Part shown: positions 1 through 14,800 of the stretch, piece by piece | How positions within the stretch are numbered: position 1 is the first letter of the stretch | Layout of the letters: every line of letters begins with the position of its first letter | DNA from: Allacma fusca | Lineage: Eukaryota; Arthropoda; Collembola; Symphypleona; Sminthuridae | Reading direction: 5' to 3' | NCBI GenBank assembly: GCA_947179485.1 | Contig: OX359249.1 | Coordinates: forward strand, 39,170,250-39,234,249 | DNA length: 64,000 nt | Made by a program: the position numbers and the translations under genes | Notes under the pieces: generated by a model | What the model was told of the DNA's origin: nothing | The model's database searches: none | Seen by the model: only the letters and a program-made list of their open reading frames with translations

Positions 1-3000
1 ATCCAAACGTAAAATTATCTACATAATAACAACAACTAATAATAAATACGAATTGTATGATTTTATACAACATTTTATACTTGCGTTACGTGCATCCGCT
101 CACCGTACAAAAATAGCCCTGCGCCTCATTTCAATTGTCAATGCAGAACGACGACAAAAATTTAACTTTACGATTATCTGCACCCAAATATGGCCTACTG
201 AAATTTTTACAATTGTTCCTATAATAACATTTTATACCTGTGCAAATTGAATTCTTATTTTCAATTATTTCATGACTGCCTACGCACACTCCAAGCCAAC
301 TAAACTACACAACAATCTCTGATGCACTAAAAATGCGCAGCTTCACAAAGATCCACTTTTTTCGTGACCAAGGAAAATATTTACGCAAACAGAAATGTAC
401 AATCTTAAACTTGATTTTTACCGAAAGCCTAAAAACTCCTTATGACGAAGCAACATACTTTACAATAAAACAAATTAAAAAAATATGGCTGATATTGCAA
501 CTACAAATAACGGAGTAATCATATCTTATTACGATAAAGCGACAGGTAAATTTAAGTTGCACTGAAATCAAAACCTGAATGTCGTAAATAATGTATTACA
601 TAAACTAAATTATGTTATACTCACTATCGGCCACACCGAGGAAAGAAAATGTTTCTCTAACAAAAGTATGTAGAATTTTTCTGCGGTGTAAGTGTAAAGA
701 ACTAGTTGAGTGCCTAGTACGCTCATTTTGAATATAATCCCTACAAGCTGTACTGTAGGACTTGTAAAGAAAGATTCCATAATAAAGAAGACTTTTCATT
801 ATTACAGAGTGTTAAGACTTTTACAGACTTTATGCAATATCGATGACATGAAGTTCCAGCGCAGAGATATTATTTACTGTATTGAAATTCTTGCGCTATC
901 TGCGTAAATAATACAGTTTATCTCGTAGGTAAACAACTTATAACTAATGGAACACATTAACATATTCAGAGTACATCCAACTGTACGTAGTATAACATAC
1001 AATATTTAAATTCTTTAACAGTTCATATTTAAGATAAGATACGCGAGAAACCTGTCATATGTGCACTGTGCAGAGCAATGTACATAACATGAAACATGCA
1101 TAGGCTCTTCGAATTTATATAGTTGATATCATATGTAGTAATAATGTAAATACATCATTCATTAAAATCGTACGGTGTGATTTCTACAACAACATACGTA
1201 CATAAATAGAATACAATGAAGTATCTCCTCAGATTATTCAATCACTGTAAAACGTTACTTCAACTCACTTACTTCATTAAATGCGTACATAAAATTCTTC
1301 AATTACATTTAAACACCGCTACGTTTATAATTAATATGATAACATCTTGTATTTTATAGTTATGTATAGTTAACCCTATAATTAATTAAAAGTGTTCACT
1401 CTGTTCACGATGAATTATTAAATATTCTTACGTAATCAAGAGACAACAGCGTCTGATTCTAGTAAAATGCAGTTATAACGGTATCAATAAGTATACAATT
1501 ATCATGAAATAAATAAGTTAACACCAAACAGCGAAAAGAAGTTTTCATTACTATAAAATTATGCACGGGATTTCGTAATGGCTTATATGGCAGATATATG
1601 TATTCTAACAAACTAGGATTAACGTTGTTTGAAGACCATAAACGGCTTAGTTCTTGGTATACTTAAATGGGAACATTTTGGTTTCCTGAAAAATTAATTT
1701 GTTAGGTGGGATATATATGGATCTCTGAACTGTAAACTACCGACAATAGTGAGTTTATAGCAACGTTACATGTGGCATAAACGGGATGGAGGCTTAAAGT
1801 GAAGACGTTCAAAAAGAGGCAATACCATTAAATACACTTGAAATTGACACCACATAAGATATACAACTCATATGTACTGTTTGACTGCAATTGCTACTAA
1901 TAATAATAAACCCTAGTAGGAACCTTCGGAGCAATACAGTATTTGTAATTAATATTTTTATTTTACTAGTTGTGGGTTGAAAATGAAGGGCTCGAAACGC
2001 ACGTAGAACGGCAAACGTAGCTAATAGAAAGCTACAAACTACAAATAGTATCTCTTGTACCTTCGGTTAAACAATATCCTTGAAGTTAGTTTATCATTTC
2101 AAATCTTTAAAGCATCAGTCAGCATTTCGCACAACGTCATTTTATGGGTATCCTGCAATTCTGAAGTTGTACAATGTTTCCTTCAGTCCAGTTTTTCTCT
2201 AATACCCTTGCATCTACAAAGTGTTAAAGTTATACTCTAGGGCCAGAAATATTTCTGTTAACGGATGAACATAAAGTTGGATCAAAAATACTACCTAAAT
2301 TCAGATCTGGCGAGTTAAAACAGTAATAATTACGGTTGTGATTGGTTGATGTAATATACGAGGAAATGAAACAATCAACATGTCTGTGTAATAATACCGA
2401 AAATGCACCCACAAAAATTAGAATTATCTGAATTTTTACGAAAAAAGGGAAACTCTCCAGTTCCTTCAATCACCTCTGATCACATCTAGTCAAATCATAA
2501 GTACATACCATATGATTGCATTGGAAGCTAAGCGGTTGACCTGCATTGTTATTAACAAACGTAACAAAATAACTACTAACATCCTATACAAAATTTGACA
2601 TTTTCCACAGGGTAGGTCACAATTATGCTCCAGGTGAAAGGTAGGAGGTGTACATAGTGTTTAGCAGCAGGTAACAGCTATGTCATAAAACTAACGGTGG
2701 CTACATACAGAAGTGGTAAATAAAATTATCCACTTGACAACTTCTGGGTACTACAATAAGTTATAACACCACGATATAAATTACTAAGAACTGCTATGTT
2801 ACTTTACAACAATCGCCGAGGAAATCGGTTACATACAGATTAAATATATGTAAACAATTTGCAGTAAGATCCGGCCGCTTCCGTAGTTACTAATTAATAA
2901 ATAGAGTCAGCTGGTTAAGTGGCACTTTTCATTCTCACACAGCAAATCAATACTATCAATACTCACAATCACAATATATTTATGTATAGACATATATATA

Positions 3001-4966
3001 TGGTCAGTAAATAACAGCTGCCAGAGGTATCAAATTGATCACAATAAACTTAATTTGTGTACAACGTATAAATTTTTGAAAGCATACAGTAGTTAGCACT
3101 CTTAAAGAATCAAATCTGGAATTCAGTAAAAAATAGAATGTTTGCTAAGCGTCAATTGAATGGCTCAAAAAGGTTTTCAACAAACCTTGTGGACTTATGG
3201 AACTTCGTTATGGAACGGGTGGATGACATATTTACATATAATTGCACCCGCTTTGGGAAAACTTACAACAAAGTTTTTTAATTCATGCGACACCGACCTT
3301 GAAAGTTAACACATTATCCAACCACCAAGTCCGATTTACCAGCGATCATACATCTACTACCGATTGTCTCCCGATGTATCATACCTAAGCAAACATAATA
3401 CGTTTTCGTCTGGCATTATCGAAATTAAACCACTTTGACATGACGCATAAACTTTTCAATGGACGTCAGTTCCAAAGGATAACATTTCACAAGCGGATCA
3501 ACTCCGATTATCATTACCAAACACATAAACTGCGCGCAGAAATGCCGTATAGACACTCGCACAAGGAATTTGATTTTTGTTTCTCCTTGTGCACCGGTGA
3601 TAGGTTAAAGATTTCCTTTAATTCTGAGTTCCTATTACAGCTATAGTTCATATCAAATAATTTCAAGCTTTAAAAACACGTTTACTAAATTTACACACAT
3701 TTCAATCCGATAAATAGTATATTTTAAAACTAATTCCTATCGCACTCTCAGCCTCCTTTTTGCTTTGCCTTGGAATTGAGGGTGTTGACATATCAGCATT
3801 GACAGCAAATCCTCTAATTCACAGTTTCAAAGTTTTATCCAAGTACATTAATTGTAATATCAAGTATCTACCTATAGAAAGGGTAATGCGCATAACCGTT
3901 TAAGGAAACACTAAATTATTTTTCTAAAAGATCTTACAGCATATTACAGTATAAATATTACATTATCTTAAAAGCTGACTTTAAAAAAACGCACAATCAG
4001 CTGCGTTGACATTATACCTTCAACGTACGTATTAACATAAGGAGTAAAACAAACACAACTTTTTAAAATTTCTTTTTCAATCATCTCGCGAGTTTTCAGA
4101 GCTGAATATTTCAAAAATCTTGTACTTCAAGCACTTACTGCACGCTGTATTAAATATTTACTCATAAATGCGGAAAAATGTTTGATTAGATAAAAACTTC
4201 TAGTTAATAAATTCATTATTTCAAAACAAAAATCAAAAATAAAGACGGTCATCCATGTAAAATGAAATCAGTTCACTAAAATGGAGAAAATAAGCGGTTA
4301 ATGTCGAACTGATGTAATTTATCCAATTTTATGACTCACAACGTCACAACATCCTGCAGTATGGAATGTGACATGTTTCAAAATTTCTTTCATGTACAAA
4401 ACTCAGTTTTTCTGCTAACACCCTGCACGCTGTCACGTTGCAAATCAATCAAGTCTTTTCAACATTAATTAGGTTTACTAAAATATAAGATCCCAAAGTC
4501 CTGCCGTCTTAAACTGAGTGCTGCAGTTGTATTCATTGGATTTAAATATTTAAACGTAATCAATAGGGAATAATAGTCTTCGACCTACAAGTATATTGCA
4601 TACCTACCACCAATGACAAAATCGATAAAAGAAGCACATTAGAAATTACATCTAACTTAACCTGAATAGCACAAGTATACAATACATCAAGTCAAATGGA
4701 GACAAGTTACATTTCAAGTAGATGCATCCGTGCAATCCCCGAAGCAGTTCAGGAAATTTGCAACACATATGCTCCTTGCCTACGAACATCATGCCAAAAG
4801 TACCATTACAGGAGTACATTTACATGAACCACTTTGCTATACGATAGCTTTCCAAATTTGAGGGACGAAATTTTGTGATATTCAGCCCATTAAAAAATTA
4901 CATGAAGCTACATTTTCCGACCTTTGAAAGATTTTCAGTTGTACAAATACTAAAATAGAAAACGTA
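1..4966. other. AT-rich region downstream of Graf; probable 3'UTR and flank
   Basis: I see no convincing coding exon on either strand. The open frames here are short, lack splice context and have no recognisable protein character. The region lies directly below the Graf stop codon on the minus strand. The nearest canonical minus-strand AATAAA that I noticed is at 1957-1962, about 3 kb below the stop, so part of the region may be a long Graf 3'UTR. No tRNA, rRNA or obvious transposon end was recognised. A small non-coding RNA or another gene's untranslated exon cannot be excluded by eye. Confidence 0.5.
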
Positions 4967-5833
4967 TTAAGGAAGGGGTTCAACGTAATTTTCAGGAATT
5001 AGCCCTGTTCTTCCTCGAAGGGTTCCTTCCAACCATCCGGGCTCGCAAGAGGAACGAACTGCAAAAACAGAAATAGTTGCTATTGGTCTCCAATAAAATT
5101 AACGTCTTCTAAGTTGCATTTATTTCATGTTTCTTAACAGTATAAAATTAATCAAAGTATTATCTGAACGTTATATTTATCGAGTAGTTCAGCAAAGTTA
5201 CTGCTGAACTACTAAGATGAGAAGGCTAGCAAAGGGAATCGGTCTACTTCGACTTCTATTGTTTTACATAAATTACTACGAAAGATATTTACTGACATTT
5301 TAGTATTAGAAATACGTATTGCTGATGATTGGAGTTACTGTTAGCTGCTATTCGAATCAATTTCAAATTAATCCAATAATATCATGCAAGTGTTGGACAT
5401 TAATATAAAAATGAGTTATAAATCACTAATTAGTTGATTACAGCTGAATTATAACTTTTGAATACAGAAAATCCGCGCTCACTTGCCTGCTCCCTTTAAA
5501 TAGAATATGCAACTATATACAACTCCTATATTCATTCCAGTCTCTCCATTAGCAGATTTTGTGATAAAAAGATACTTCTTCAAGTCTACTTACTGTTTGT
5601 AATTATTTCATTTGGTTCAAAAGAAAGCTCGCCATCATGTTCTCCGACACAAGTATACAACGTCCGTGCACGTTTCCTACATTTGGGGAACATTTATGAG
5701 CACAATTTTTAAATGCGACCAAAACGCTCCATGCTTTGTTAAAATTTATTACTTTAGTGTGTAACTTACACAGTGTGATCTACCTTCCCAGATGTAGAAG
5801 GTAACGTGCTGACAGTATGACTTTTCAGAATAC
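4967..5833 (-). other. Graf: Pro-rich end and SH3-domain exons of Graf
   Basis: The SH3 domain is split between exons 5594-5676 ([20 protein letters not shown]) and 4967-5058 ([13 protein letters not shown] and [12 protein letters not shown], then TAA). A 64-base exon at 5770-5833 is needed to bring the Pro-rich exon 5978-6133 into frame with the SH3 exon. Without it the phases clash, unless the SH3 N-terminal half is skipped entirely. Confidence 0.82.
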
Positions 5834-8800
5834 CTGTACGATTAAAAAATATCAATAGTTAATTTTTTGGGCACCATTGCAAAATTAATTACGATAGGTT
5901 ACTTCGAAGTGAAAGTAATGAAAACTCTTCGAAGAAAAATGGCAGTAAACAAACAGGAAATAAAAAGCTTCACATACGTGAACTCGAACCATATTCTCTT
6001 CCATTGCTTATAGGATGTTCGGGAGGTGGTTGATATGGCGGCGGTTGTGGCGGATGACCTACTGCAGGTGGAGGATGGCCAGGCCAAGACGCAACTGACT
6101 CACTGGAACTACTGCTATTAGAAGTCCCACGATCTAGCACAGACATCACAGACCATTATAAAAAATGTTCCTCGGGCCCACTGTATAGTAATTAACTGGC
6201 ATCAGGTTATATTTCTGTTATAGGGCACAAATTGGTAGGACAGATTCCGTGTAGGTATAACTGAGGTGACTCGGGAAAATTGTATTTTTTAAAAATTCTT
6301 ACGAAGCGCCAAACTTTCAATCTAAATCTTTATCTCATTAAAGATTGTTCTGAAGCCTCCAAATTAGAAAGTCTTTATACGACTCTTGTTCCGAAATAAT
6401 TGACATATTCAAAATTATTTGAACATTCAACTTAAAGAGCCTGTACAAAATTGGAACCAGAACTCAATTAAAATGGTTTATGACCAAATTATTTCAGCCC
6501 GTGGTCACAATTTCAGACAGCTATTTACCATCATGCAATTGGTTTGGATACGCAACAAATTAGTGCCACTATAACTAATTAATACAACTAGAACATACCC
6601 GCATTATTCAAAAATGGTTGCGAGTAGCTGGTTCCCTTACTTTCTCCTAAAGTTCCTAATCTAGAGCTTTTCGCTGGATTTTGTTGCATTCGATCTCTTT
6701 CAGAAATGGACAAATGGGAACTTATAGGGTACCCAAGCGACAAATTGTCACCAGTGCTTTGATTTGAAGAACTGGAATGAGAGCTGGAATGAAGAGAGTT
6801 GACAGTAGCAGTAGAATGGTGCAAACTTATACCACTTTGATTCAAGGGTAAATTATCCCATGATGATCTTATCCCAGACGGGTCAACATACACAGGTTTC
6901 GGACCGTCATTGTAAGAAGTAACTACGGCCTAGAAGAAAAATTTCACATTTCAGCACTGGTCATTGAAACGGTATAATCATTAGGTAAAAAATGTTACAC
7001 TCACGTGTTTAATTGGACTGACTGGTAATCGTGTAGGAGGCATAGAACTCAGTATGTTCTGTGATTGAATCTCTTTAGGTAGTTCTGACGGCATGGGTTT
7101 TGTAGTAAATATCTGGTGAAAGATGAAAGGATTAAGTGAGAAATTATAACCTACCAGTACTTCGAATTTTAAGAGGCTGTAAAGTTCGTAAAGAATACTC
7201 ACCTTTTCATAATTTTCGATTAAAATTTCGACGACAACGTTGCAGAACTTTATATCCATAATGGCAGCAACTGTCTCTTCTTCAGGTCGTAACAACGTAG
7301 GACCAAAACAAACTCCCAAGTTGCTCACGGTCATCTTGTTCTTTTCACTTTTAGCAGCAATACTACGAAGTCATTTAAGTTTTGTAATATCTCCAATCAG
7401 CTTGTAAATGTTGTAACTTAAAAACTTCTTTATTTTAAACAGGAATGAAAGGCATTGTAATTGAAGCGAAAAGAGGTTTAAAATAATCTCAGCGACAAAA
7501 CTGAGGCAATATGACTCATGGGAAAACACGAAATGGATATTTACCTTTGTAGATGTGCTATGAGGATGTCGAGTATTTGGAAGTTTGCCATAGGGATGCG
7601 ATGAACTAGGGTATGAACGTCTTGCACTCTTTGGACTCTTGTCTCTTGCTCTACAGCGCAAAATATAGAAATGTATAAGAAGGTGGCTAAGGTAAAAATT
7701 CCCATAAAGAGAGACCTACAAAACTTAAAACAGCTAAAACCAGACTTACTAGCAGCTGCAATAAAAGCTTCATGGTATCGAAAAGTCATAACAGGCTCGG
7801 GTAGATTTCTAAAATATGTCTTCAGAGCGCTTGTTATTGTCTTGGTTTCCCATTCACAACGGTCACTCAAAACAAGGCGTTCAGATTTTCGTCTATCTAG
7901 TCCTTGGCTCAATAACTTTGAAACTTTTGAGCTGACACCCACAAGCCTGTACAATCCCTGTTCTTCCAAACCTCGTGACTCAAGTTCTGCAATACACTGC
8001 TGAACAAACGCAAAGCCAACGTCGTCTAAAGAAGTTTCCTCCGATTTTAAAACTTTCCCTGGTTGTCCGTAAGTCTAAAAATTGGGCAAGAATTAACCAA
8101 AACGTTTACAACCAATTTCTTAGATTGAATTTCACGTTTGTTCAGTTTACATTAATTTATTCATTATCAGCAACCAGCTGAAACAGAGCTATATTAATAA
8201 AACACAATTTGATATTTTTTCAGCTTACGGGCTCACGACCGTCCATAGCGTCCAACCAAAGACGTCTATCTTCCTCACACATAGCCTGTAATGTGTACAC
8301 AATTCCGGGGCGATTTTCGGCCGTAAGATCAAAACAAAATCTTTTATCTATAGAATCGGACGGTCGACGAATGCATGATTTCAAAATTATCTCATCTATG
8401 ACAGCCTGGGTAAGAAATAATGTTTCATTTTTAGAATCGCTTTTTAGACATACTAACCATACATCCCATAACTTACACTGTGACTTACCAACTTGTTCGA
8501 TGTCTGATTGTATGGGACCATGCAAAATTTCCTGGATGCTTTCTCATACGTACAGTAAAATTTATTCCAGGTGGTTCCTAGGGCCTCTGAAATACAGGGA
8601 TAATTATGGTTTATCAAAAATATCCCACTGTCAAAGTCGAACAAGCGTACTTGCGCAAAAAATTCAGCTACTGTACTTAACGCCAGGATTATAATGCTTC
8701 TCTTTTTCAGTATGGGGCGGGATATCAATTAAATAATTCTCCCACAGGGTTTGTATATGTCTTATACAAAGTAAATGCCAGAGCAAATTAGGTGACAAAG

Positions 8801-11800
8801 GAGTTGGATATCAAATCATATCTAATAGTATTTTTTCTCGAAAGTAGAATGTTTTGAGCTATGGTATTAGGAATTTGACGCGATTGTTTTGATTGCGACA
8901 CGATTGAGACAACTTGTGAAGGAAATATTTGTTCATGGAACATTTTGGGTAGCAGGAACTTTCTTATAACAGGCGTTTTACAATAAATTTTACGCTGCAA
9001 GCATGCAATATTTCTCTGTAACTTCATCGCCCCATAAATAGATGGGAAAACTTAATATTACTCTTACTTTTTTCCATCAGGTACAGATAGCCTTGACGGC
9101 TATAAGTTTTATCGAGACTGCCCGGGTCTTTCTGCAAGAATAATAATCATTATTATTAACTGACTAAGACTAATAACAGACATATCAAATTAGACTTCCA
9201 AGGTTTACGAACAAGTGGCACACAAATCAATGTCTTACTGATTTTCTGATTTCCAACATTTTGTTCATGAGTGATTTAGTCTGGTCACGTGTAGTTTCAA
9301 AATTTTCTCGGGTCTGTAGAAAACAAAATATTCCCCCAATAAATTCCAGAATCTCGTCCATAGTATTAACATCCAGCATTCATGTTTACGTACTTTGCAG
9401 TACATGAAAATATGAAGACCAATGCTAGTAAGAATTGTAATAATATGTTTTTGATTCAAACTCATGATGGATAGTTTAAAGTGTGAAAGGTTGCAGTAGG
9501 AGGGCAGTAACATGTTTGATAATACCGGCTATAACGGAATGGCTGTGAGAAGTATCAACTCGAATTGAACTTGAATGATAATTTTCAAAATATTACAAGA
9601 GCGTTGATTTTGGGTTGACTGATTGGTAAGAAATGATGCGTCGGATGACTAGAAACAAGTAGGGTAATATTCTAAGCAACCTTACAATTTAGCAGTTAGG
9701 CGTACTTTTCATAACATTGAAAAACAATTTTATAGTTTCATTTCATAAATCCTGACACAATACCGGAAAATGTATGATACTAGTAATTCAATCAAAGAAA
9801 TTTCCCTCATATGTTATAGGCGACAAATTCCAAAATTTTAGCAGTGAATTTCAGAAAGCATTTATAATTTATACTGCCGAGTTAGTTCTTTGACATATTC
9901 TTGTTTTTGTGGGGACGAATGAGAGAAACAGTCGAGAATTTAAATGCTCTTCGCACTAAGGCTTTTAGGAAAGAGTTGAAGCTTAAGTTCTGTTTTGGTA
10001 GTTTAATTAACTCACATTCTGCAGTCGCTTTTGCAGGTCAGTCATATAAGGTTTGTGGTCAGTTGCTACCTCGTGTCCTTGGTGGTAGAACGTGAGCCAG
10101 CTGTACATAAAACCTAGAAGCTGTTTAAAACAAAAATACAAATGTTTTAGAAATAACTATACGAATTAACATTTTAAAAATCATATTCAATGACTGATGG
10201 TTATATTTTCAACTAAAAATTAATTTCGGATTGGATTCTCCATGAATAAAAATTTTTAAAAGAGACATACAAATACATAAATAGGAGTACATACCGTTTC
10301 AACGAATTCGTATTTTTTACACTCTTGCACTTCCTGGAGGAGGAACACGTACTTGAGACTTGCTTGACAAAAATGTCTCTGTTCCATCTCAAGAGATGCA
10401 TCGGCCTGGAAAGGGCCCACAAACAGTCAAAGTTCAATTGATCACGCATTAACACTCATCGACTATGACACTGGATACAATGCTTAATATATTATTCGTT
10501 TAAAAAGAAACACTCGTGTTTAATGACACTCTTTATCGCACTCTATTTGTTCCCGTCACATTTCTGTAACAAATGTTTTAGTCATCAAGGTTTGAAGCAA
10601 TCGACCGAAGTTTTCAAGGACTTTAAACTTGGTAATACAAGGGATCGCATAAAGGATCTTACTATTATGGACGTTTATAAGAATTCAGAGTTTTAATCAG
10701 TTCACTACTGGACGTTTTACAACTTCGCATTGATACCCTTAGAAATATTGCAGACAGTTCAGACAGCTGTACAGTTTCTTAAAGAATAATTCCATGAACT
10801 CCAACACATTGGTCATTCACGTGTAATCCATTTATAGGTGTTGATATTAGTTTCTCCAGTAGTTAATTCAAGAACGAAATACTTAACACAACGTACTTCA
10901 GTAGTGCTCACCACTAGGGCATACTAGCATTATCCAGTAAATGTTTTCTTTTCCTCATGTCTACAGTATTTTGCAATTGAAGTTAATAATATTTAAGCAA
11001 CTGGAAATGGCAACACTCAACAAGTAAACATGACAAATAACAGCGGAGCCTGACAATAAAAATGAAGCTGTAGAATGTGTTGGTTAATTAAACTCTTCTC
11101 AAAGGCAGGCTTTAGTCAAGTATACTTCATAAAAAACTGTTTCTGCATGACTAAATGTTTTATTTAGTGGAAAGTCAAAAGTGAAAGTACTGCAGAGAAA
11201 GAGAATTTCTCAGTAAACAAAAGGTTTCACGATGAAAGTACTTCGTTCAAATAAGCCCTGAGCTTGCCGAGAAATGCTGATCCTAATGACGAAACATTTA
11301 CATTAAGAGAAGAAATATGGGAGTTATTACAATTAATCGCACCTGGATTCTAGATTTAAAGGGCGAATAAAAATGAATAGTGGAATGCAAAAGGAAAACA
11401 CCTTGATGTACACTTTACAAAACTGTTTCATTATCCACGGAGGTATCAACCCACATGCAATGTAATACAATGCGGGATGAAATGTCATGCGTCTAGCATT
11501 TCCTTTCCCTTGCATTGAGCCTCACAGTGAAACCACATTGCTTGCTGTCCTGCTAATGCTCGTTCCTAGACGATCGTTTTACATTCTTGCCCAAAAGGCA
11601 GAAATACAACCATTGAAGAACTCACTGGTATCGATTCGGTGCGCACAACTGTCTGGATATGAATGAACAAAGATACGCAGTAGATACAATTTAGAGATCT
11701 GCTTCAATGTTCTTGTCTGTTACTCTTCATTGCCGAATCCCGTTGCCATTATTCTTTGGCACTGTTCACCCCCGTATGTGAAAACTAGGAATTTTAATAA

Positions 11801-14800
11801 AAGCACGTCGCGTGCGTGCAGGTATCAGTGCGTCCTAACAACATACATCCTTCGGTTTCGAAACAAGTATATTCATTTCACTCCAATACAGCGAAATATT
11901 CATTCGTTCTGCAGGGAAAGTTTGTTTCTACTAATAACGATTGACTTCTACTGTGGTGCAATTAACAGGACCAAAATTTAATTGGCATTTATTTAATTAT
12001 TGTGTCCTAGGTAATATTCCATTTGAGCCAACTTTGTATATCTATCTATATTCAAAATTTCCAATTATGCATATAAACCCAAATGCGATCATCCCTTTTT
12101 ATAGAAGAGTGTACGTCTGTGTTTCAAACTAGTAAATTCAAATCACAGTCATCATACCACAGGCTTTCGTCGATTCCCCAATGACCTTCTGAACCTTGAT
12201 GACAGTAAATTATAGTGGCAGAATTAACTTCACATTCTGCTTCATTGTTCTAAATGCAACTTAAAGTTGCCACCTATATTCTCACGAAAACTGCATTAAG
12301 ACTAAAATTATCCACCTACTCTCACCCAAGCTACTACAAAACAATTGCTGAACAACTTGCAGACGGTCAATCATACAAGAGAAACTCCAAGTTCGCCTAC
12401 ATTGAGCAATTTAACGTGCTTTACTTTTATTAAAAAATGAACACCTGTCAAAACAATCATTATCATGATCCACGTTTATAGCCAGGACTAAAACGACAAT
12501 CATTCCGCTAACAGAGCTGCTGAATACGAACTCACCTCTTGAAGAACAATATCTTGCTTCTTGGTCGACAAATTCAGGTACCGTTCTTGGCTTTGGCAAA
12601 ATTTTGTGGTCTGTTTTTCAAATTTTTTCTTTCCCTCCTGAAAGACAGGTTCACAATAATAATATTATCAATAATTTGTACCTCCAAGCAACTTCTAATA
12701 TTCTATTTGCATTTGTTTACACGGAAGTTCAGTCATAGTCCGTAATGGATTTTATCATAATTATAAGTAAACTTGCGACTGAGAGTATCAAATAGGTAAT
12801 GCGAAGGTTTCAAACAAATCTGATCAGTCTTACAATGTAACAGATTAAAATGCCAACAGCAAACTGAATTTGGCCTTTCAAAACAACCTACCTTAACAAC
12901 ACCAATTTTCTTCTTCCGGAAGTCATCCAATGGCTTGATAAACTGATCGTGAGCTTTCTCAAGCTGAAACAAGCAATAAAAAAAGTCATATTTGGCAATT
13001 AATAGCATCCCTTATTTGCATACTAAAATAAATAAATATGGGGTATTTACAAGCGTGTACTAGAAAGATTATTAGGAAAGATTTAAGATTTCTTTTGTGC
13101 CTTCTAATCAAACGTGTAATGAGAAAACATTCAAGTCAAACTCGTAATGCATGATACACTTGAATCAATACCACATTCCCACTACTAATAATGCATGTAT
13201 ACATGAGCGTAGTAGCCCCGAAGTGATTCAATCACTAATCGAAATCCGCCTCAATTTACTATCAAAGATAAAACTGAAAATAGTTAGAACAACTTTCACT
13301 TGCTTGCAACTCGTAGCATTTTTTATCGACGTCCTTAGCACTAGCACACACAAGTTGCTCTGAGGGAGCACTGAAATAATTATTGATTTCACTCCACCGT
13401 GGTATTGCTGTCTATAATTTTAGAGAGAACCTTTCCGAATGTAGAGTAGAATGGAAAAGAATCATATAAACAAATAAGTAATAATAACTGTACCTCACTA
13501 TGCATTTTGCATATCTACTCTACATGCATCAAAGCCTCAAACCCCAGATCAAGTTTTTTTTACCTTTGAATTACAAACTGTGCCAGCAAATAAATTGCTG
13601 CATTAATTGCTGGTAGCATTAATGATTTCCGCGCAAAATCAAAGCTACTATACACAGAGCAAGATTGAAGTAGGACTTAATTCATCTAGACGATTACCCA
13701 CATTTCATTGCAATAGCTACATTATTACCACCTTCCGCTTCTTTGTAACAGATAAATAAGTTGCATGAACTAAACAAGATATTTTTTCTCACGACAATAC
13801 CTAGACATATTACCCGTACACACGAGCGTACGTTTTCATTACGGCATTTTTGTAGTTCTGCTCATTGTGGGGATCTAAATAACAGAAATTGTGCTTCCGC
13901 TCAACAGTTCTTTCATTAAAAATATTAGTAGCACATACGACGTAAGTAAACCTTTTAACAGAAATTCGATTGTGATTGGGTACGTTACATATAGGTTAGG
14001 AAGAGGTATTTACACTACATATCAGTGCGTATACGCTCTTCTCCCTTCTCTGCTTCGAAAGCATGCAAATGCAGGTTCATTATCATCAATTGCTTCAGGC
14101 AGGCATTTCATGTACGTATAGAGGACTCATGGTATAAGTAATATCGTTGAGAGTACCAGAAAAAGTGTTGAACTGCATTTTATATTCCTAGGATTGTACA
14201 TGCACACAACCAACCATCGAACGAACCTTCATGCTGTTAAATGCGTTAAATATTGCATTCATCTCAAAACGTTATATGAGATTCTTCTACGTGTCCTCAT
14301 TCCTGAATTGAAAAAGTATTTCACACAGCCGGAGGCCCTCAACAGATGACGAATATCTATCCGCATTACACGTACTCACTCAGAGATTGAGAATGTACCT
14401 TCACAATACTTACGAAGACAAGAGAAACACGCATACCGTCTTTCAAGCTCTCAAGTACTGAATGTTGCGGACGTCTTGAGCGTCTTCAACATAAATGCGA
14501 ACGAAACTACAATGTTAATGAATGTATGCTTGGCTGTCCTGACTTCTGTATACTATGCAGACAAACACAGAATACTCTCAGAGGTATTCGGCAGATACAG
14601 CTTGTGTCGAGCGGTACGCTTATATATCTACGTATATACCGGCGCACACGTTTATGATATAAGAAATTACAACTGTTGTAGTTTGAATCATACAATAACA
14701 ACAACAGAATATTGTAAAAGTATATGGACTTTTCCTATCACGGGAAAAGCTGCATTACTATTAATTTCTCTCTTTTGGAAATCAACCCCTTATCATGGCG

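Noticed and set aside
5899..6087. Minus-strand frame beginning MAWPSSTC across the Graf Pro-rich exon
   Set aside because: It is the wrong frame over a real exon. The frame carrying [14 protein letters not shown] joins to both neighbouring exons.
7671..8694. Plus-strand open frames of 110 and 161 codons opposite Graf
   Set aside because: They are antisense shadows of the RhoGAP and PH exons, which are strongly supported on the minus strand.
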